A DNA stretch of 61,945 nt, from NCBI GenBank assembly GCA_029006735.1, contig JAQXGN010000035.1, positions 1 to 61,945 on the forward strand. The letters are read 5' to 3'. A program made the position numbers and the translations under genes. The notes under the pieces are model-generated. The model saw nothing but the letters and a program-made list of their open reading frames with translations. It searched no databases and was not told the DNA's origin. The DNA is from Caryophanales bacterium (GTDB lineage: Bacteria; Bacillota_I; Bacilli_A; RFN20; CAG-449). Below are positions 46,014 through 57,400 of this stretch, one piece after another. Position 1 is the stretch's first letter; each line of letters starts with the position of its first letter.

Positions 46014-48126
46014 GCTTTTTTACCCCTTTCTTTTTAGAAGACATCTTTATTCTAGATGTTTTGCTTTTATTAATCAATTTAAATGTGATTTCATGTGTTT
46101 TGACATTGACCTTTAAAACAAGTATTTCAACTTTATCACCTAATGAGTATACTTTATTAGTCATACGTCCATAAGCGCACATATAATTCTCATCAAAAAT
46201 ATAATAATCATCATCCATTTCTTCAAATAAGATAAGACCATCAATACCATTATCGAGTTCAACAAACATTCCTTTATTAACCATCCCGTTAATAAAGCCT
46301 GAATATATATTACCTATTTTTGTCGCCATATATTTTGCCGATTCTAAATCATCGACTTCACGTTCAATCGCGATTGCTCTTCTTTCTTTAATTGATGTGT
46401 TTTCTGCAATAAAAGCAATTTCTTTTTCAAAATCTGGACCATAAGAAATATTGCCATTTACTAAATATCGATCAATTAAACGATGGACTAATAAATCCGG
46501 ATATCTTCTTATTGGTGAAGTAAAATGAGTATAAGATTTACTTGCTAATCCATAATGCCCTTTATTAGATTCGCTATATCTAGCTTTAGCTAAGCTCCTT
46601 AATAACATAATAGAAATGATTTTTTTTATATCTTGATTATCAATACTTATTAAATAGTTGGATAACTCTTTTGGCGTAACTGTTAAAGGAGAAAAATTAG
46701 TTTTATATCCCAAATGGGTGGATAATTTAATAAAAGCATCCATTTTCTTTGATTTTGGTTGTTCATGGATACGATAAATAAATGGTAATTCCATCGCTTC
46801 AATCGTTTCTGCAACTTGCTCGTTTGCAGTAATCATTAGGTCTTCAATTAGTTGTTCACCTAAACCTTGTTCACGAATAATTACATCAATTGGATTACCT
46901 TTTTCATCACATTTAAAAAGAATTTCATTAGATTCAATATCTAACGATCCTTGATTTTTTCTTCTTTTCCTTATTTTTGTTGCCACTTCATTTAATAAAT
47001 AAATTGTTTGATCAATATCGCTAGAAAGATGTTCTAAACAAGGATCTTTTGATAACAATCTATTTACATAATCATATGTTAATCTAGCATGAGAATTAAT
47101 TATACCTTTAGTAATCCTACTTGATAGAATATTACCATATGGATCAACAGTAAAAATACAAGAAGTAACAAGACGATCAACATGTGGGTTTAATGAACAA
47201 ATTCCATTTGATAATTCAAATGGGAGCATTGGAACAACTCTATCAGTCGCATAAATCGATGTTCCTCTAGATAGTGCTTCTTTATCTAATGGAGAATCAT
47301 CTGGAACATAATGAGCAACATCAGCAATATGAACACCTACTTGATATCCTTCTATACACCTTTTTACTTCAACTGCATCATCAAAATCTTTTGCATCATT
47401 ACCATCAATAGTAACGATAAGATGATCCGTAAAATCCTCTCTATTTTCTTTTTCTTCTTCACTTACAAAAGAAGGTATATTTTTAACTTGTTTTTTTACT
47501 TCTTCTGGGAATTCTATATCTGCACCATATTTATAGATGATACTACTAATATCTACTCCTGGATCGTTCTTATTGCCAATTACTTCAATAATATCAACAT
47601 AAATTGTTCGTCTAGTGATTTTTGTTGGTATTCCAATTGCGATAAATCCATCCAATAAAACTAATGATGTCGGATTTATCATAAAAACAACATCTTTAGA
47701 CGCTACATCTTTTACATCAAGTATTAATTGACCATAATAGTCTTTAATTTCACCAACAAATTTATTTCTTGTTCTTTTTATAATCGAGAAAACAGTATAT
47801 TCATCCTTTAATGATTGTCTATCTTTCATTAACCATACTTCATCATCTAAAAAAGCAGAATTAAGATTTTCATTATCAATATATACATCTTCATCTATAG
47901 ATATATTAGCAAAAGAAAAGTTTTCCTTTATTGATACAATTCTTCCCTTAATCAAATGAAGTGATTCTGGAGTATAGTATTCATGTTTTTTTTGAACTAT
48001 TTTACCTTCAGCAACTAATTCATTTAATGCATCGATAGTTTCTTGGCTTGCTGAAAAAATCTCAAATATTAATTTATCTGAGAGTGAATGTTTATTTAAC
48101 ATTTGATAAATTCTTTCTTTTAGCAT
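45985..48126 (-). CDS. rnr: Ribonuclease R
   Basis: Processive 3'-5' exonuclease. Cold-shock domains precede the RNB domain with its Asp cluster (TIDGNDAKDFDDAVEV), HIADVAHYVPDDSPLDKEAL and SRGTSIYATDRVVPMLPFEL; HFTSPIRRYPDLLVHRLI and a C-terminal S1 domain follow, ending in a basic tail (KKKGVKKHGRKRKSYH). I use ATG 48126 (713 aa): the GGAG site starts right after the secG terminator T-run, and an earlier TTG at 48147 lies in that run. Confidence 0.95.
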   Translation of the reverse strand: MLKERIYQMLNKHSLSDKLIFEIFSASQETIDALNELVAEGKIVQKKHEYYTPESLHLIKGRIVSIKENFSFANISIDEDVYIDNENLNSAFLDDEVWLMKDRQSLKDEYTVFSIIKRTRNKFVGEIKDYYGQLILDVKDVASKDVVFMINPTSLVLLDGFIAIGIPTKITRRTIYVDIIEVIGNKNDPGVDISSIIYKYGADIEFPEEVKKQVKNIPSFVSEEEKENREDFTDHLIVTIDGNDAKDFDDAVEVKRCIEGYQVGVHIADVAHYVPDDSPLDKEALSRGTSIYATDRVVPMLPFELSNGICSLNPHVDRLVTSCIFTVDPYGNILSSRITKGIINSHARLTYDYVNRLLSKDPCLEHLSSDIDQTIYLLNEVATKIRKRRKNQGSLDIESNEILFKCDEKGNPIDVIIREQGLGEQLIEDLMITANEQVAETIEAMELPFIYRIHEQPKSKKMDAFIKLSTHLGYKTNFSPLTVTPKELSNYLISIDNQDIKKIISIMLLRSLAKARYSESNKGHYGLASKSYTHFTSPIRRYPDLLVHRLIDRYLVNGNISYGPDFEKEIAFIAENTSIKERRAIAIEREVDDLESAKYMATKIGNIYSGFINGMVNKGMFVELDNGIDGLILFEEMDDDYYIFDENYMCAYGRMTNKVYSLGDKVEILVLKVNVKTHEITFKLINKSKTSRIKMSSKKKGVKKHGRKRKSYH

Positions 48127-48142
48127 GTTCTCTATATTTTTC

Positions 48143-48179
48143 TCCAAAACAAAAGGGATTAAGCAATTGCCAATCCCTT
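48143..48179 (-). terminator. Terminator/attenuator between secG and rnr
   Basis: Minus strand AAGGGATT - 11-nt loop - AATCCCTT followed by TTGTTTT. It comes 6 nt after the secG stop and directly abuts the rnr ribosome site, so rnr and smpB expression probably depends on read-through. Confidence 0.8.
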
Positions 48180-48185
48180 AGTAAA

Positions 48186-48413
48186 CTAACCAAAATATTT
48201 TGTAAGCAATGTAAATAGGAAGAAGATAATACCTACAACAAGAGTTGCGATGGAAATAACTTTTTCTGATCCTCTTTCTTTAGTTTTTGCAAAAATATTC
48301 ATCTTAGATCCACCAGTAATAGCACCGGAAGCACCTTGAGATTTACCACCTTGTAACAAGGTTAATATGATCATAGCAATTGATACAATAATTAATACAA
48401 TTTCGAAGCCCAT
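48186..48413 (-). CDS. secG: Preprotein translocase subunit SecG
   Basis: 75-residue protein with two membrane helices separated by the conserved LLQGGKSQGASGAITGG loop. AGGAGG ribosome site. secG-rnr-smpB is the common Bacillota order. Confidence 0.95.
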   Translation of the reverse strand: MGFEIVLIIVSIAMIILTLLQGGKSQGASGAITGGSKMNIFAKTKERGSEKVISIATLVVGIIFFLFTLLTKYFG

Positions 48414-48437
48414 GGATTTTCCTCCTTAAACGCATCT

Positions 48438-48470
48438 ATTATATATTACACCATTTTTGATAAACTTCAA
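48438..48470 (-). promoter_or_regulatory. Promoter of secG-rnr-smpB
   Basis: -35 TTGAAG (48465-48470) with either TAATAT at 16 nt (48443-48448) or, further down, TATAAT at 48438-48443 as -10. Divergent from the folT promoter. Confidence 0.55.
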
Positions 48471-48523
48471 AATAAAAATTATTATTTTCTAAAAATAATC
48501 TATCTTTTTAAGCATTCCACTAA

Positions 48524-48529
48524 TATAAT
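48524..48529 (+). promoter_or_regulatory. -10 box of the THF riboswitch-folT unit
   Basis: TATAAT, eight nt before the first paired base of the riboswitch. The -35 region (TATCTT at 17 nt) is poor. Confidence 0.55.
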
Positions 48530-48536
48530 AAAGATA

Positions 48537-48626
48537 ACAGAGAAGTTAGAAAGCGTTAAGTGCCTATTTTTAGGAAGAATAAATAGGACGAACACATTGT
48601 GGCGGTTTTCTAACACGTCCGCTGTA
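48537..48626 (+). promoter_or_regulatory. Tetrahydrofolate (THF) riboswitch aptamer
   Basis: Matches the folT-type THF riboswitch arrangement: P1 ACAG/CTGT (48537-48540 with 48622-48625), P2 GTTAGAAA with TTTTCTAAC, the conserved GCGTTAAGTG junction (48553-48562), P3 CCTATTT/AAATAGG, and the 3' strand GGCGGTTTTCTAACACGTCC-GC. The downstream gene has a FolT domain, which fits the ligand. Confidence 0.85.
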
Positions 48627-48659
48627 AATTTGCGGACCTACATTTGGAGGTCTTTTTTT
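48617..48659 (+). promoter_or_regulatory. Expression platform of the THF riboswitch
   Basis: GTCCGC (48617-48622, part of the aptamer 3' strand) can pair with GCGGAC (48632-48637). The competing hairpin GACCT (48635-48639) / AGGTC (48648-48652) buries the GGAGG ribosome site and is followed by seven T. Ligand binding holds GTCCGC in the aptamer and so frees the blocking hairpin. Control could be translational, terminational or both. Confidence 0.7.
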
Positions 48660-49877
48660 ATGAACAATAATAAAAAAACAAAAATATTTAAGATGATATC
48701 TATCTATATCATCACACTATTATTATCGTTCATATTAGGCTTTTTTATAACTAGTACAGTGAATAAATACACAGAAACATTTGAGTCTAACTTTACTTAT
48801 ATAGGTGACGATGAAAAAGATTTCACTAACTTTGTGAATGAGGATTTCTTTAATAAAGTAATTGAAAATCATAAAGGTGTTAATCTTGAAGATATTAACG
48901 TAAAATCTTTAATAAAAAATAATGACTTCACTATTACAAATAATAGTAAAAATAATTATACAATCATTACTAAAACAAGATACTATGAAACAAGTTTTAT
49001 CTCTTCAAAGCAAAAAATTATTAATAGAGCTCAAACATTTGTAAAATATGCGCTTTATGATTATGTTGTGGATACTTCATTAATTGAATTTGAAAGTGCA
49101 GACATTGGTGTCATTAATCACTCTTTTTCTCCTTGGTATGGTGGTCTATTTGCCACAATTGGTGGATTAATAATTGCGAGTATATCATGTGCGTTTTTCT
49201 ATAAAAAATCCAATGAATTTAAAAGAATAGAAGATAATGAAACTATTTTCCATACACCATTTCATAAAAAATATTGGTCATACGCAATTCATTCATTAAA
49301 AGATGTAAAATCGATAGTAACATTAGCAATGTTATTTTCTTTAGTACTAATAAGCAAACTATTTAAACTACCTTCTGGATTTGGTGATTTAGGTCTAGGA
49401 TTTAGTTTTATTTTTCTAGCGACAATTGCTTGGATATATGGACCAGTTGTTGGATTATTCATTGGAATGTTTTCTGATGTATTAGGATATTTTATTGGAT
49501 CTTCTGCGCTTAGTTTTAATCCTTTATATACAATACAAGCGATGCTAGCAGTATTTGTCTATGGTTTATGTTTTTATCGTACTAAAATTAATTTTTCTAA
49601 AGTTCTATTATCTCGTCTTATTATCAATATGATATTGAATGCATTATATGGTAGTTTTCTAATGGTTTTAATGTATTTTAATGCCGGAAAAATTACTTCT
49701 GATACATTCTTAAACGCCTTTAAAGTATATGCTATAATGTTATCATTACCAAAAAATATTGTTTATTTATTACCACAAACAATTACTTTATTTATTGTTT
49801 TTAAATCTATTGGTAAGTTATTAGCTAGATTCAATTATATAGAAAAAGATATTGGAGAAAACATCACTCTATTTTAA
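48660..49877 (+). CDS. folT: Folate ECF transporter S component FolT fused to an N-terminal ectodomain
   Basis: 405 aa from ATG 48660. Residues about 215-400 are a FolT-like S component (FGDLGLGFSFIFLATIAWIY, GPVVGLFIGMFSDVLGYFIG, SFNPLYTIQAMLAVFVYGLC). In front lie an extra helix (10-34), about 120 residues outside the membrane (35-156) and a second helix (158-181), none of which occur in ordinary FolT (about 170-180 aa). The THF riboswitch upstream supports folate as ligand. It must share the EcfA1-A2-T module at 4719-7404. The ectodomain is unrecognised. Confidence 0.85.
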   Translation: MNNNKKTKIFKMISIYIITLLLSFILGFFITSTVNKYTETFESNFTYIGDDEKDFTNFVNEDFFNKVIENHKGVNLEDINVKSLIKNNDFTITNNSKNNYTIITKTRYYETSFISSKQKIINRAQTFVKYALYDYVVDTSLIEFESADIGVINHSFSPWYGGLFATIGGLIIASISCAFFYKKSNEFKRIEDNETIFHTPFHKKYWSYAIHSLKDVKSIVTLAMLFSLVLISKLFKLPSGFGDLGLGFSFIFLATIAWIYGPVVGLFIGMFSDVLGYFIGSSALSFNPLYTIQAMLAVFVYGLCFYRTKINFSKVLLSRLIINMILNALYGSFLMVLMYFNAGKITSDTFLNAFKVYAIMLSLPKNIVYLLPQTITLFIVFKSIGKLLARFNYIEKDIGENITLF

Positions 49878-49879
49878 TA

Positions 49880-50467
49880 TTAATTTTCTTTTCTAAAAAG
49901 AACTTGATGACAATGACGACATCTTGGTTCATATTTTTCGCTTGCTCCTATAATGATAATTGGATCATCATAATATGCAGGTTTTCCATTAACTATTCTT
50001 TGTGTCCTTGTCGCATTATGTCCACATACACTACAAATTGCAGTTAATTTTGTTACATACTCTGCCATACATAATAATTGAGGCATAATTGAAAATGGTT
50101 CTCCTTTAAAATCATTATCTAATCCCGCGCAAATAACTCTAATACCTTTATTAGCTAATTCTTGCGCTACAGATAAAATTCCTTCATCCATAAATTGAAC
50201 TTCATCAAACGCTACTGCATAAGTAGTATTTTTAATATATTGATGAACTTCAGATGATGATTTTAAATTATAACATTTAACTTTGGATTTATTATGGGAA
50301 ACTACCTCATCCTCAGAATATCGATTATCAATAAGTGGTTTAAATACTATCACTTCTTTTTTTGCGTAAATAATTCTTCTAATTCTACGAATTAATTCTT
50401 CTGATTTACCTGCAAACATCGGACCACAAATTACTTCAATCCATCCTGATCTTGTATTAAACTCCAT
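49880..50467 (-). CDS. tdk: Thymidine kinase
   Basis: Phosphorylates thymidine for dTTP salvage. 195 aa from ATG 50467; P-loop [26 protein letters not shown], lasso CRHCHQV with CSVCG forming the structural zinc site, and ARTQRI-like [14 protein letters not shown]. The start is set by GAGG 10 nt upstream; 17 further codons upstream are open but not tdk-like and overlap the promoter. Convergent with folT, 2 nt between the stops. Confidence 0.95.
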   Translation of the reverse strand: MEFNTRSGWIEVICGPMFAGKSEELIRRIRRIIYAKKEVIVFKPLIDNRYSEDEVVSHNKSKVKCYNLKSSSEVHQYIKNTTYAVAFDEVQFMDEGILSVAQELANKGIRVICAGLDNDFKGEPFSIMPQLLCMAEYVTKLTAICSVCGHNATRTQRIVNGKPAYYDDPIIIIGASEKYEPRCRHCHQVLFRKEN

Positions 50468-50489
50468 ATCAATTACCTCACTAAGAAAT

Positions 50490-50518
50490 AGTTTATCATC
50501 TACGCAATTTTCTTTCAA
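50490..50518 (-). promoter_or_regulatory. Probable promoter of tdk
   Basis: -35 TTGAAA (50513-50518), 17-nt spacer, -10 TAAACT (50490-50495), immediately after the T-run of the rpoC terminator. Confidence 0.55.
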
Positions 50519-50521
50519 TTT

Positions 50522-50553
50522 AAAAAAGAAAGGTACACCATTAAGTGTACCTT
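50522..50553 (-). terminator. Terminator of the rpoB-rpoC operon
   Basis: Minus strand AAGGTACAC - 6-nt loop - GTGTACCTT (9 bp, perfect) followed by TCTTTTTTA, 6 nt past the rpoC stop. In most Bacillota rpoC is followed by rpsL-rpsG-fusA; here that block is absent. Confidence 0.92.
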
Positions 50554-50559
50554 AAATTA

Positions 50560-53500
50560 TTAGAAATTTTGTGTGAAGTCAAAGATTTGTTGATTATCTT
50601 CAATAGATTGAGTTTCTTTTGGAGCAATTTCTTCAAAAACTTCTTCAACTTCGAAATCATCTTTTTCTTCTACTTCATTAGTTAATCCTCTACCTGCAGG
50701 GATTAATTTGCCAACCATAACATTTTCTTTTAAGCCATGGAGACGATCAATCTTTCCTTTAATTGCTGCATCTGTAAGAACTCTTGTTGTTTCTTGGAAT
50801 GATGCTGCAGATAAGAATGATTCTGTATCGAGAGCAGCTTTAGTAATACCAAGAATAATTGGAGTACCATTTGCAGGGCGTTTTCCTGCAAATAAAGCTT
50901 CTTTGTTCTTTTCAGTAAATGTTGTAATATCGACTTTTGTTCCTGGTAACAATGAAGTATCACCTTCATCAAGAATTAAAATCTTTCTTAACATTTGTCT
51001 GACAATAACTTCAATGTGCTTATCAGCAACGTCGATACCATTACCTTTATAAACTTTTTGAACTTCTTTAACGATGTATTTTTCAACTTCAGTTACATTA
51101 GATACATTGAGTAATTCTTTTGGATCTTTTGCACCTTCAGTAATCTTTTGACCACTGACAACAATATCTCCTTCTTTAACTCTTAATCTTGCGCCAAAGT
51201 TAGTGACATCAGAATATTCTTCTAATTCATTTTTAATTGTAAATGAATATCTACCATTTTCTGATTTAATTGATTCGACTTTACCATTAATCTTAGAAAT
51301 CATTGCTTCGCCTTTTGGAGTACGAGCTTCAAATAATTCAGCAACCCTTGGTAAACCTTGAGTAATATCGCCACCAGCGACACCACCAGTATGGAATGTT
51401 CTCATAGTTAATTGAGTACCTGGTTCACCAATTGATTGAGCAGCCATAACACCAACAGCATCGCCTAATTCAACTTCTTTTCCAGTTGCTAAGCAAACAC
51501 CATAACAATGTTTACAGACACCATCTTTAGTTTGACAGCCAAATAATGATCTAATCTCAACTTCTTTAATACCAGCATTAACGATTGCTTTTGCATCTTT
51601 ATCAGTCATGAGTTTGTTACCTTCAACAATAACTTCACCATTTGCATCAACAACATCTCTTACTGTATAACGACCAATTAATCTTTCTTCTAAGGAAACA
51701 ATAGTTTCTTTCTTTTGAGTATTAACGATTTCTGATACTACAAAACCATGATCTGTTCCACAATCTTCTTCTCTAATGATAACATCGTGAGAAACGTCAA
51801 CTAATCTTCTTGTTAAATAACCTGAGTCAGCTGTCTTTAAAGCAGTATCAGCACCACCCTTACGAGCACCGTGAGTAGCAATAAAGAATTCACTAACTGA
51901 AAGACCTTCACGGAAGCAAGTTTTAATTGGTAATTCGATAGTTTCACCAGATGGTTTAGCCATCAAACCACGAAGACCACATAATTGAACGAAGTTAGAT
52001 GTATTACCACGAGCACCAGACTTACTCATCATAAAGATAGGGTTAGTCTTATCCTTTTTAATAATATCTTTTAATACTTTCTCAATATCTGTCTTAACAT
52101 CTGTCCAAATATCAACAACTTGTTTGTGTCTTTCTTCATTTGTTAATAGACCATAGTCATATAAGTTTTGAACTTCTTCAACTTTTTCTTCACCAGCTTT
52201 AATTAAGTCATTCTTTCCTGGAATAACACTAATATCCGCGATAGAAACAGTAATACCTGCAAGAGTCGAATAATGGAAACCTTGATCCTTTAATTTATCA
52301 AGTACATCTGCAGTAGTTTCAGCCCCATAACGTTTAAAGATTTCATCAACAATTTTACCAATATCTTTCTTAATAAATGGATCTCTTGTTGGTTGAGAAG
52401 CAATATATTCTTTAATATTTGTTCCTTTAGGGACAAAGTATGAAATTTGGTTTTCTTTTAAATTTGCCTTTGTAACTTCCATTAAGAATGGGAAATCACT
52501 TGGGAAAATTAAATTGAATAAGACTTTACCAACAGTAGCAACTAAGTAACTATTTAACATCTCATCTGTAAATCCTTCTTTACCCATTACAGAACCTTTT
52601 AATGCAATTCTATTGTGTAAATGGATTTGTTTAGTTTGATAAGCTAAGACTAATTCATCAATACTCTTAAATACTTTACCTTCACTAGCAGCATAATTTT
52701 CATATAATTCTGCTTCAGAAACATCGCCTCTTGCTCTACATTCATCTGCATGTTTGAGGAAATCTTCTTTATTCTTCTCAATTGTTAAGTAATAGTTTCC
52801 TAAAATCATATCTTGAGAAGGAGTACAAATTGGCTTACCATCTTTAGGACCTAAGATGTTCTTAGATGCTAACATTAAATCGAGAGCTTCTTGTTGAGCT
52901 GATTTAGAAAGAGGTACGTGAACTGCCATTTGGTCACCATCGAAGTCAGCGTTGAATCCAGCACAGACTAATGGGTGTAAACGAATTGCCCTACCATTAA
53001 CAAGAACTGGTTTAAATGCTTGAATACCTAAACGGTGAAGTGTAGGAGCACGGTTTAATAAAACTGGGTGTTCTTTAACAACTCTTTCAACAATAGACCA
53101 TACTCTGTCATCATAATGATCAATCATCTTATTTGCTTGTTTATGAGAAGTTGCGATACCTTCTTTAATCATAATTGCAGCAATGAATGGTCTAAATAAT
53201 TGAATTGCCATTTCTCTTGGAATACCACATTGATACATTTTTAAGAATGGACCAACTGCAATAACTGAACGTCCTGAATAGTCAACACGTTTTCCTAATA
53301 AGTTTTGTCTGAAACGACCTTGTTTACCTTTTAATGTTGAAGATAAAGATTTTAAAGCTCTTCCACCTGGACCAGTAACTGGTTTTGTTCTTCTACCGTT
53401 ATCAATTAATGCATCGACTGCTTCTTGAAGCATACGTTTTTCATTCATTAAAATAACGTCTGGTGCATTCATATCAATTTCACGTTTTAAACGTGAGTTA

Positions 53501-54426
53501 CGAGTAATTACTCTACGATATAAATCGTTTAAATCAGAAGTAGCAAATCTACCACCATCAAGTTGTAACATTGGTCTTAAATCTGGTGGAATGACTGGTA
53601 AAACATCTAATACCATCCATTCAGGACGATTGTTAGAGTTTCTAAATGCTTCAACACATTCGAGTCTCTTATAAAGAGCAGCTTTATTTTGTTTTGAAGT
53701 GTTCTTTTTGATTTCTTCAGAAATTTCACTAAATTCTTTATCTAAATCAACTTCGCTTAATAAACGTTTAATTGCTTCTGCACCAGAGCCAAATTCTGCG
53801 CCTGTAAATTTTGAAATAAAGTTTGCAGTTGAAGTGAAATTAAATGTTTCTTGTGGGTTTTGCATTCTAGCAATTAATTCTTCTGCTCTATTATAATCAT
53901 AAGTTCCTGGTTCTAATCCTAATTGAATTTCTCTGATAGCATCAACAAATTCAATACGTGCTTTCTTTTCATCGATAACATCACGATATTTTAAAACACT
54001 TGATGTTCCTGGATTCAAACAAATACGAGAAACGAAGTAAATAACTTCTTCTAATTGTTTTGGTGATACTTGAAGGATTAAACTCATTCTTGAAGGAGTT
54101 CCTTTTAAGTACCAAATATGTGCACATGGAGAACATAATTCAATATGTCCCATTCTTTCTCTACGGACTGCTTTTGTTGTAACTTCTACGCCACATTTTT
54201 CACAAACCATTCCAGAGAATCTAATCTTTTTATATTTACCACAATGACATTCATAGTCTTTTGCAGGTCCGAAAATTCTTTCACAGAATAATCCTTCCAT
54301 TTCTGGTTTTTGAGAACGGTAGTTAATTGTTTCTGGCTTTTTTACTTCGCCATATGACCATTCTCTAATTTTTTCAGGAGATGCGAGGCCGACTTGAATA
54401 GCGGCTAAATTATTAACATCAAACAT
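50560..54426 (-). CDS. rpoC: DNA-directed RNA polymerase beta' subunit
   Basis: 1288 aa. N-terminal zinc ribbon ([20 protein letters not shown]), catalytic magnesium loop [12 protein letters not shown], bridge helix/trigger-loop region ([20 protein letters not shown]), second zinc site (CGTDHG with [13 protein letters not shown]), and the C-terminal [20 protein letters not shown] block. No large insertions. AGGAGG ribosome site; 15 nt after rpoB. Confidence 0.98.
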   Translation of the reverse strand: MFDVNNLAAIQVGLASPEKIREWSYGEVKKPETINYRSQKPEMEGLFCERIFGPAKDYECHCGKYKKIRFSGMVCEKCGVEVTTKAVRRERMGHIELCSPCAHIWYLKGTPSRMSLILQVSPKQLEEVIYFVSRICLNPGTSSVLKYRDVIDEKKARIEFVDAIREIQLGLEPGTYDYNRAEELIARMQNPQETFNFTSTANFISKFTGAEFGSGAEAIKRLLSEVDLDKEFSEISEEIKKNTSKQNKAALYKRLECVEAFRNSNNRPEWMVLDVLPVIPPDLRPMLQLDGGRFATSDLNDLYRRVITRNSRLKREIDMNAPDVILMNEKRMLQEAVDALIDNGRRTKPVTGPGGRALKSLSSTLKGKQGRFRQNLLGKRVDYSGRSVIAVGPFLKMYQCGIPREMAIQLFRPFIAAIMIKEGIATSHKQANKMIDHYDDRVWSIVERVVKEHPVLLNRAPTLHRLGIQAFKPVLVNGRAIRLHPLVCAGFNADFDGDQMAVHVPLSKSAQQEALDLMLASKNILGPKDGKPICTPSQDMILGNYYLTIEKNKEDFLKHADECRARGDVSEAELYENYAASEGKVFKSIDELVLAYQTKQIHLHNRIALKGSVMGKEGFTDEMLNSYLVATVGKVLFNLIFPSDFPFLMEVTKANLKENQISYFVPKGTNIKEYIASQPTRDPFIKKDIGKIVDEIFKRYGAETTADVLDKLKDQGFHYSTLAGITVSIADISVIPGKNDLIKAGEEKVEEVQNLYDYGLLTNEERHKQVVDIWTDVKTDIEKVLKDIIKKDKTNPIFMMSKSGARGNTSNFVQLCGLRGLMAKPSGETIELPIKTCFREGLSVSEFFIATHGARKGGADTALKTADSGYLTRRLVDVSHDVIIREEDCGTDHGFVVSEIVNTQKKETIVSLEERLIGRYTVRDVVDANGEVIVEGNKLMTDKDAKAIVNAGIKEVEIRSLFGCQTKDGVCKHCYGVCLATGKEVELGDAVGVMAAQSIGEPGTQLTMRTFHTGGVAGGDITQGLPRVAELFEARTPKGEAMISKINGKVESIKSENGRYSFTIKNELEEYSDVTNFGARLRVKEGDIVVSGQKITEGAKDPKELLNVSNVTEVEKYIVKEVQKVYKGNGIDVADKHIEVIVRQMLRKILILDEGDTSLLPGTKVDITTFTEKNKEALFAGKRPANGTPIILGITKAALDTESFLSAASFQETTRVLTDAAIKGKIDRLHGLKENVMVGKLIPAGRGLTNEVEEKDDFEVEEVFEEIAPKETQSIEDNQQIFDFTQNF

Positions 54427-54441
54427 ATTCTAATCTACCTC

Positions 54442-57400
54442 CTATAGTTCTTCATCGGAAACAACTCGAGCATCTGAAGTCATTTCTCTAACTTCATTAT
54501 TGATCTTTCTTGTTTCACGTTCATTTTCTTTTGAAAGTTTTGACGTATCAATTTCATTATTTTCGTTATCGAATAATTTAACATTGATTGCAAGTGATTG
54601 TAATTCTTTTACTAAAACACGGAATGCTTCTGGCATACCTGGTTTTGGAATTGAATTACCTTTAATAATAGCTTCATATGATTTTGCTCTACCAACCATA
54701 TCATCTGATTTGAGAGTGATAATTTCTTGTAAAATATGAGCAGCTCCATAAGCTTCAAGAGCCCAAACTTCCATTTCACCAAATCTTTGACCACCATTTT
54801 GTGCTTTACCACCTAAAGGTTGTTGTGTGACTAATGAATATGGACCTGTTGAACGAGCGTGTAATTTATCGTCAACCATGTGAACGAGTTTAATCATATA
54901 CATGACACCAACAGAGATTCTTTCATCAAATCTATCACCTGTACGTCCATCATATAAAACTGTTTTTCCGTCTGGATCCATACCTGCTTTTGCCATTAAA
55001 TCAAATACTTCTTCATTAGAAATACCATCAAAGACTGGAGTAGCAATATGTAATCCTAATTTCTTACAAGCCATACCTAAGTGCATTTCAAGAATTTGGC
55101 CAATGTTCATACGTGAAGGAACACCTAATGGGTTTAACATGATATCAACTGGTGTACCATCTGGTAAATATGGCATATCTTCGACTGGAAGAATTCTAGA
55201 GATAACACCTTTGTTACCATGTCTACCTGACATCTTATCACCTTCAGAGATTTTTCTTTTTTGAGCGATATAAACCTTAATTACTTCATTAACACCTGCT
55301 GGTAATTCAGCACCTTGATCACGTTTAAATCTCTTGACGTCAATGACAATACCTGCACCACCATGTGGAACTTTTAATGATGTATCTTTACCATCTTTAG
55401 TCTTTTCTGCAAAGATTGCCATTAATAATTTTTCTTCTGGAGTTGGTTCTGTTAAACCTTTTGGGGTAATCTTACCAACTAAATAATCATCTTCTTTAAC
55501 TTCTGAACCTGGAATAATGATACCCTCTGCATCTAAATTTGCTTTTGCATCTTCAGAAAGGTTTGGAATATCACGTGTGATTTCTTCATCACCAAGCTTT
55601 GTAGTACGGCATTCAATTGAATATTCTTCAATATGAATTGAAGTATAAACATCATCTTTTACTAATCTTTCAGACATAATAACAGCATCTTCATAGTTAT
55701 AACCATTCCATGTCATGAATGCGATAGTAACGTTTTGTCCTAATGCTAAATCGCCATTATCCATTGCTGGACCATCTGCGATGACATCACCTTTTTTAAC
55801 TTTATCACCAACGTGAACAATTGGTGTTTGGTTAATACAAGTGCCTGAGTTAGAACGGACAAACTTTTGTAAAACATAATTAATTGATTCGCCAGTTTCA
55901 TCACTCTTAACAACAATATGTTTTGAATCCATTTCTGTAACAACACCATCGAAAGATGCTGTAACTGCAGCACCTGAGTCATGTGCAATATTATATTCAA
56001 TACCTGTTCCAACAAATGGAGCATGTGGTTTTAAAAGTGGTAAAGCTTGACGTTGCATGTTAGCACCCATTAAAGCACGGTGGTTATCATCGTTTTCAAG
56101 GAATGGAATACATGCAGCAGCAATAGATAAAATTTGTTTTGGTGAGGCATCAACATAGTCGATCATTTCTCTTGGGGCCATAACGTTTTCACCATTATAA
56201 CGAGCGATAACATAATCATCTAAAATTTCACCATCAACAATTCTATTTGAAGCATGAGCAATATAGTGATTTCTTTCTTTATCTGCAGATAAATATTCTG
56301 TTTCTTCTAAAACTTTATGTGTGACTTTATCTACTTTACGATAAGGAGTTTCAATAAAACCAAATTCATTAATTTTTGCATAACATGCTAAATTGTTAAT
56401 TAAACCAATGTTTTGACCTTCTGGAGTTTCAATTGGACAAATACGACCATAGTGTGAAGTATGAACATCACGAACTTCCATAGAAGCACGATCTCTAGTT
56501 AAACCGCCAGGGCCTAAAGCTGATAATCTTCTCTTATTTGCTAATTCAGCAAGAGGATTAACTTGGTCCATAAATTGAGATAATTGTGAAGAAGCAAAGA
56601 ATTCTTTAATTGCTGCAGTTAATGGACGAATATTTGTTAAGTTTTGTGGTGTTACAACTCCTTCAGTAGCAAGTGACATTTTTTCCTTAACTGTTCTTTC
56701 CATACGTGATAAACCAATTCTAAATTGATTTTGAATTAATTCACCAACACAACGGATTCTTCTGTTTCCTAAATGGTCGATATCATCTGTATCGCCAAAT
56801 CCCTCAATAATATTCATAAAATATGAGAAGCAAGCAAACATATCAGAAATGGTGACATATGGAACATCAATGTTTAAATCTGTACCAATAATATTGACTG
56901 CTTTTTCACATTTTTCATCTGCATAAACTAAAACTTTTGTAACACGATTATGATTGTCTAATAAATTATTGAATGGTAATTCAACTAAATGAGCACCATT
57001 TTCAAAGAATCTTTCTTCTTGTAATTTTTCAATAATTTCTTTTGTCATTTCAGTTCCAGCATCATAGATTACTTCGCCATCACATGAAACTAATGGTTCA
57101 GCGATAACTCTATTAGCTAAACGATTATATACGCCTAACTTTTTATTATATTTAAATCTACCTGCTTTCCCTAAATCATAATGCTTATGATCGAAAAATT
57201 TAGATCTAAAGAAACTTGCAGCACTATCATTTGGAGCTGGTTCACCTGGTCTTAATCTAGCATAAATGTCAAGAAGTGCTTGTGCAGATGTTCTAGATTC
57301 AGCATTTACGAATGATTCTTTTTCTTTTTCGATTGTGTTTAATAATTGATCGGTATTACCGAATAAATCAATCATCATATCATAATCTAAGATTCCTATT

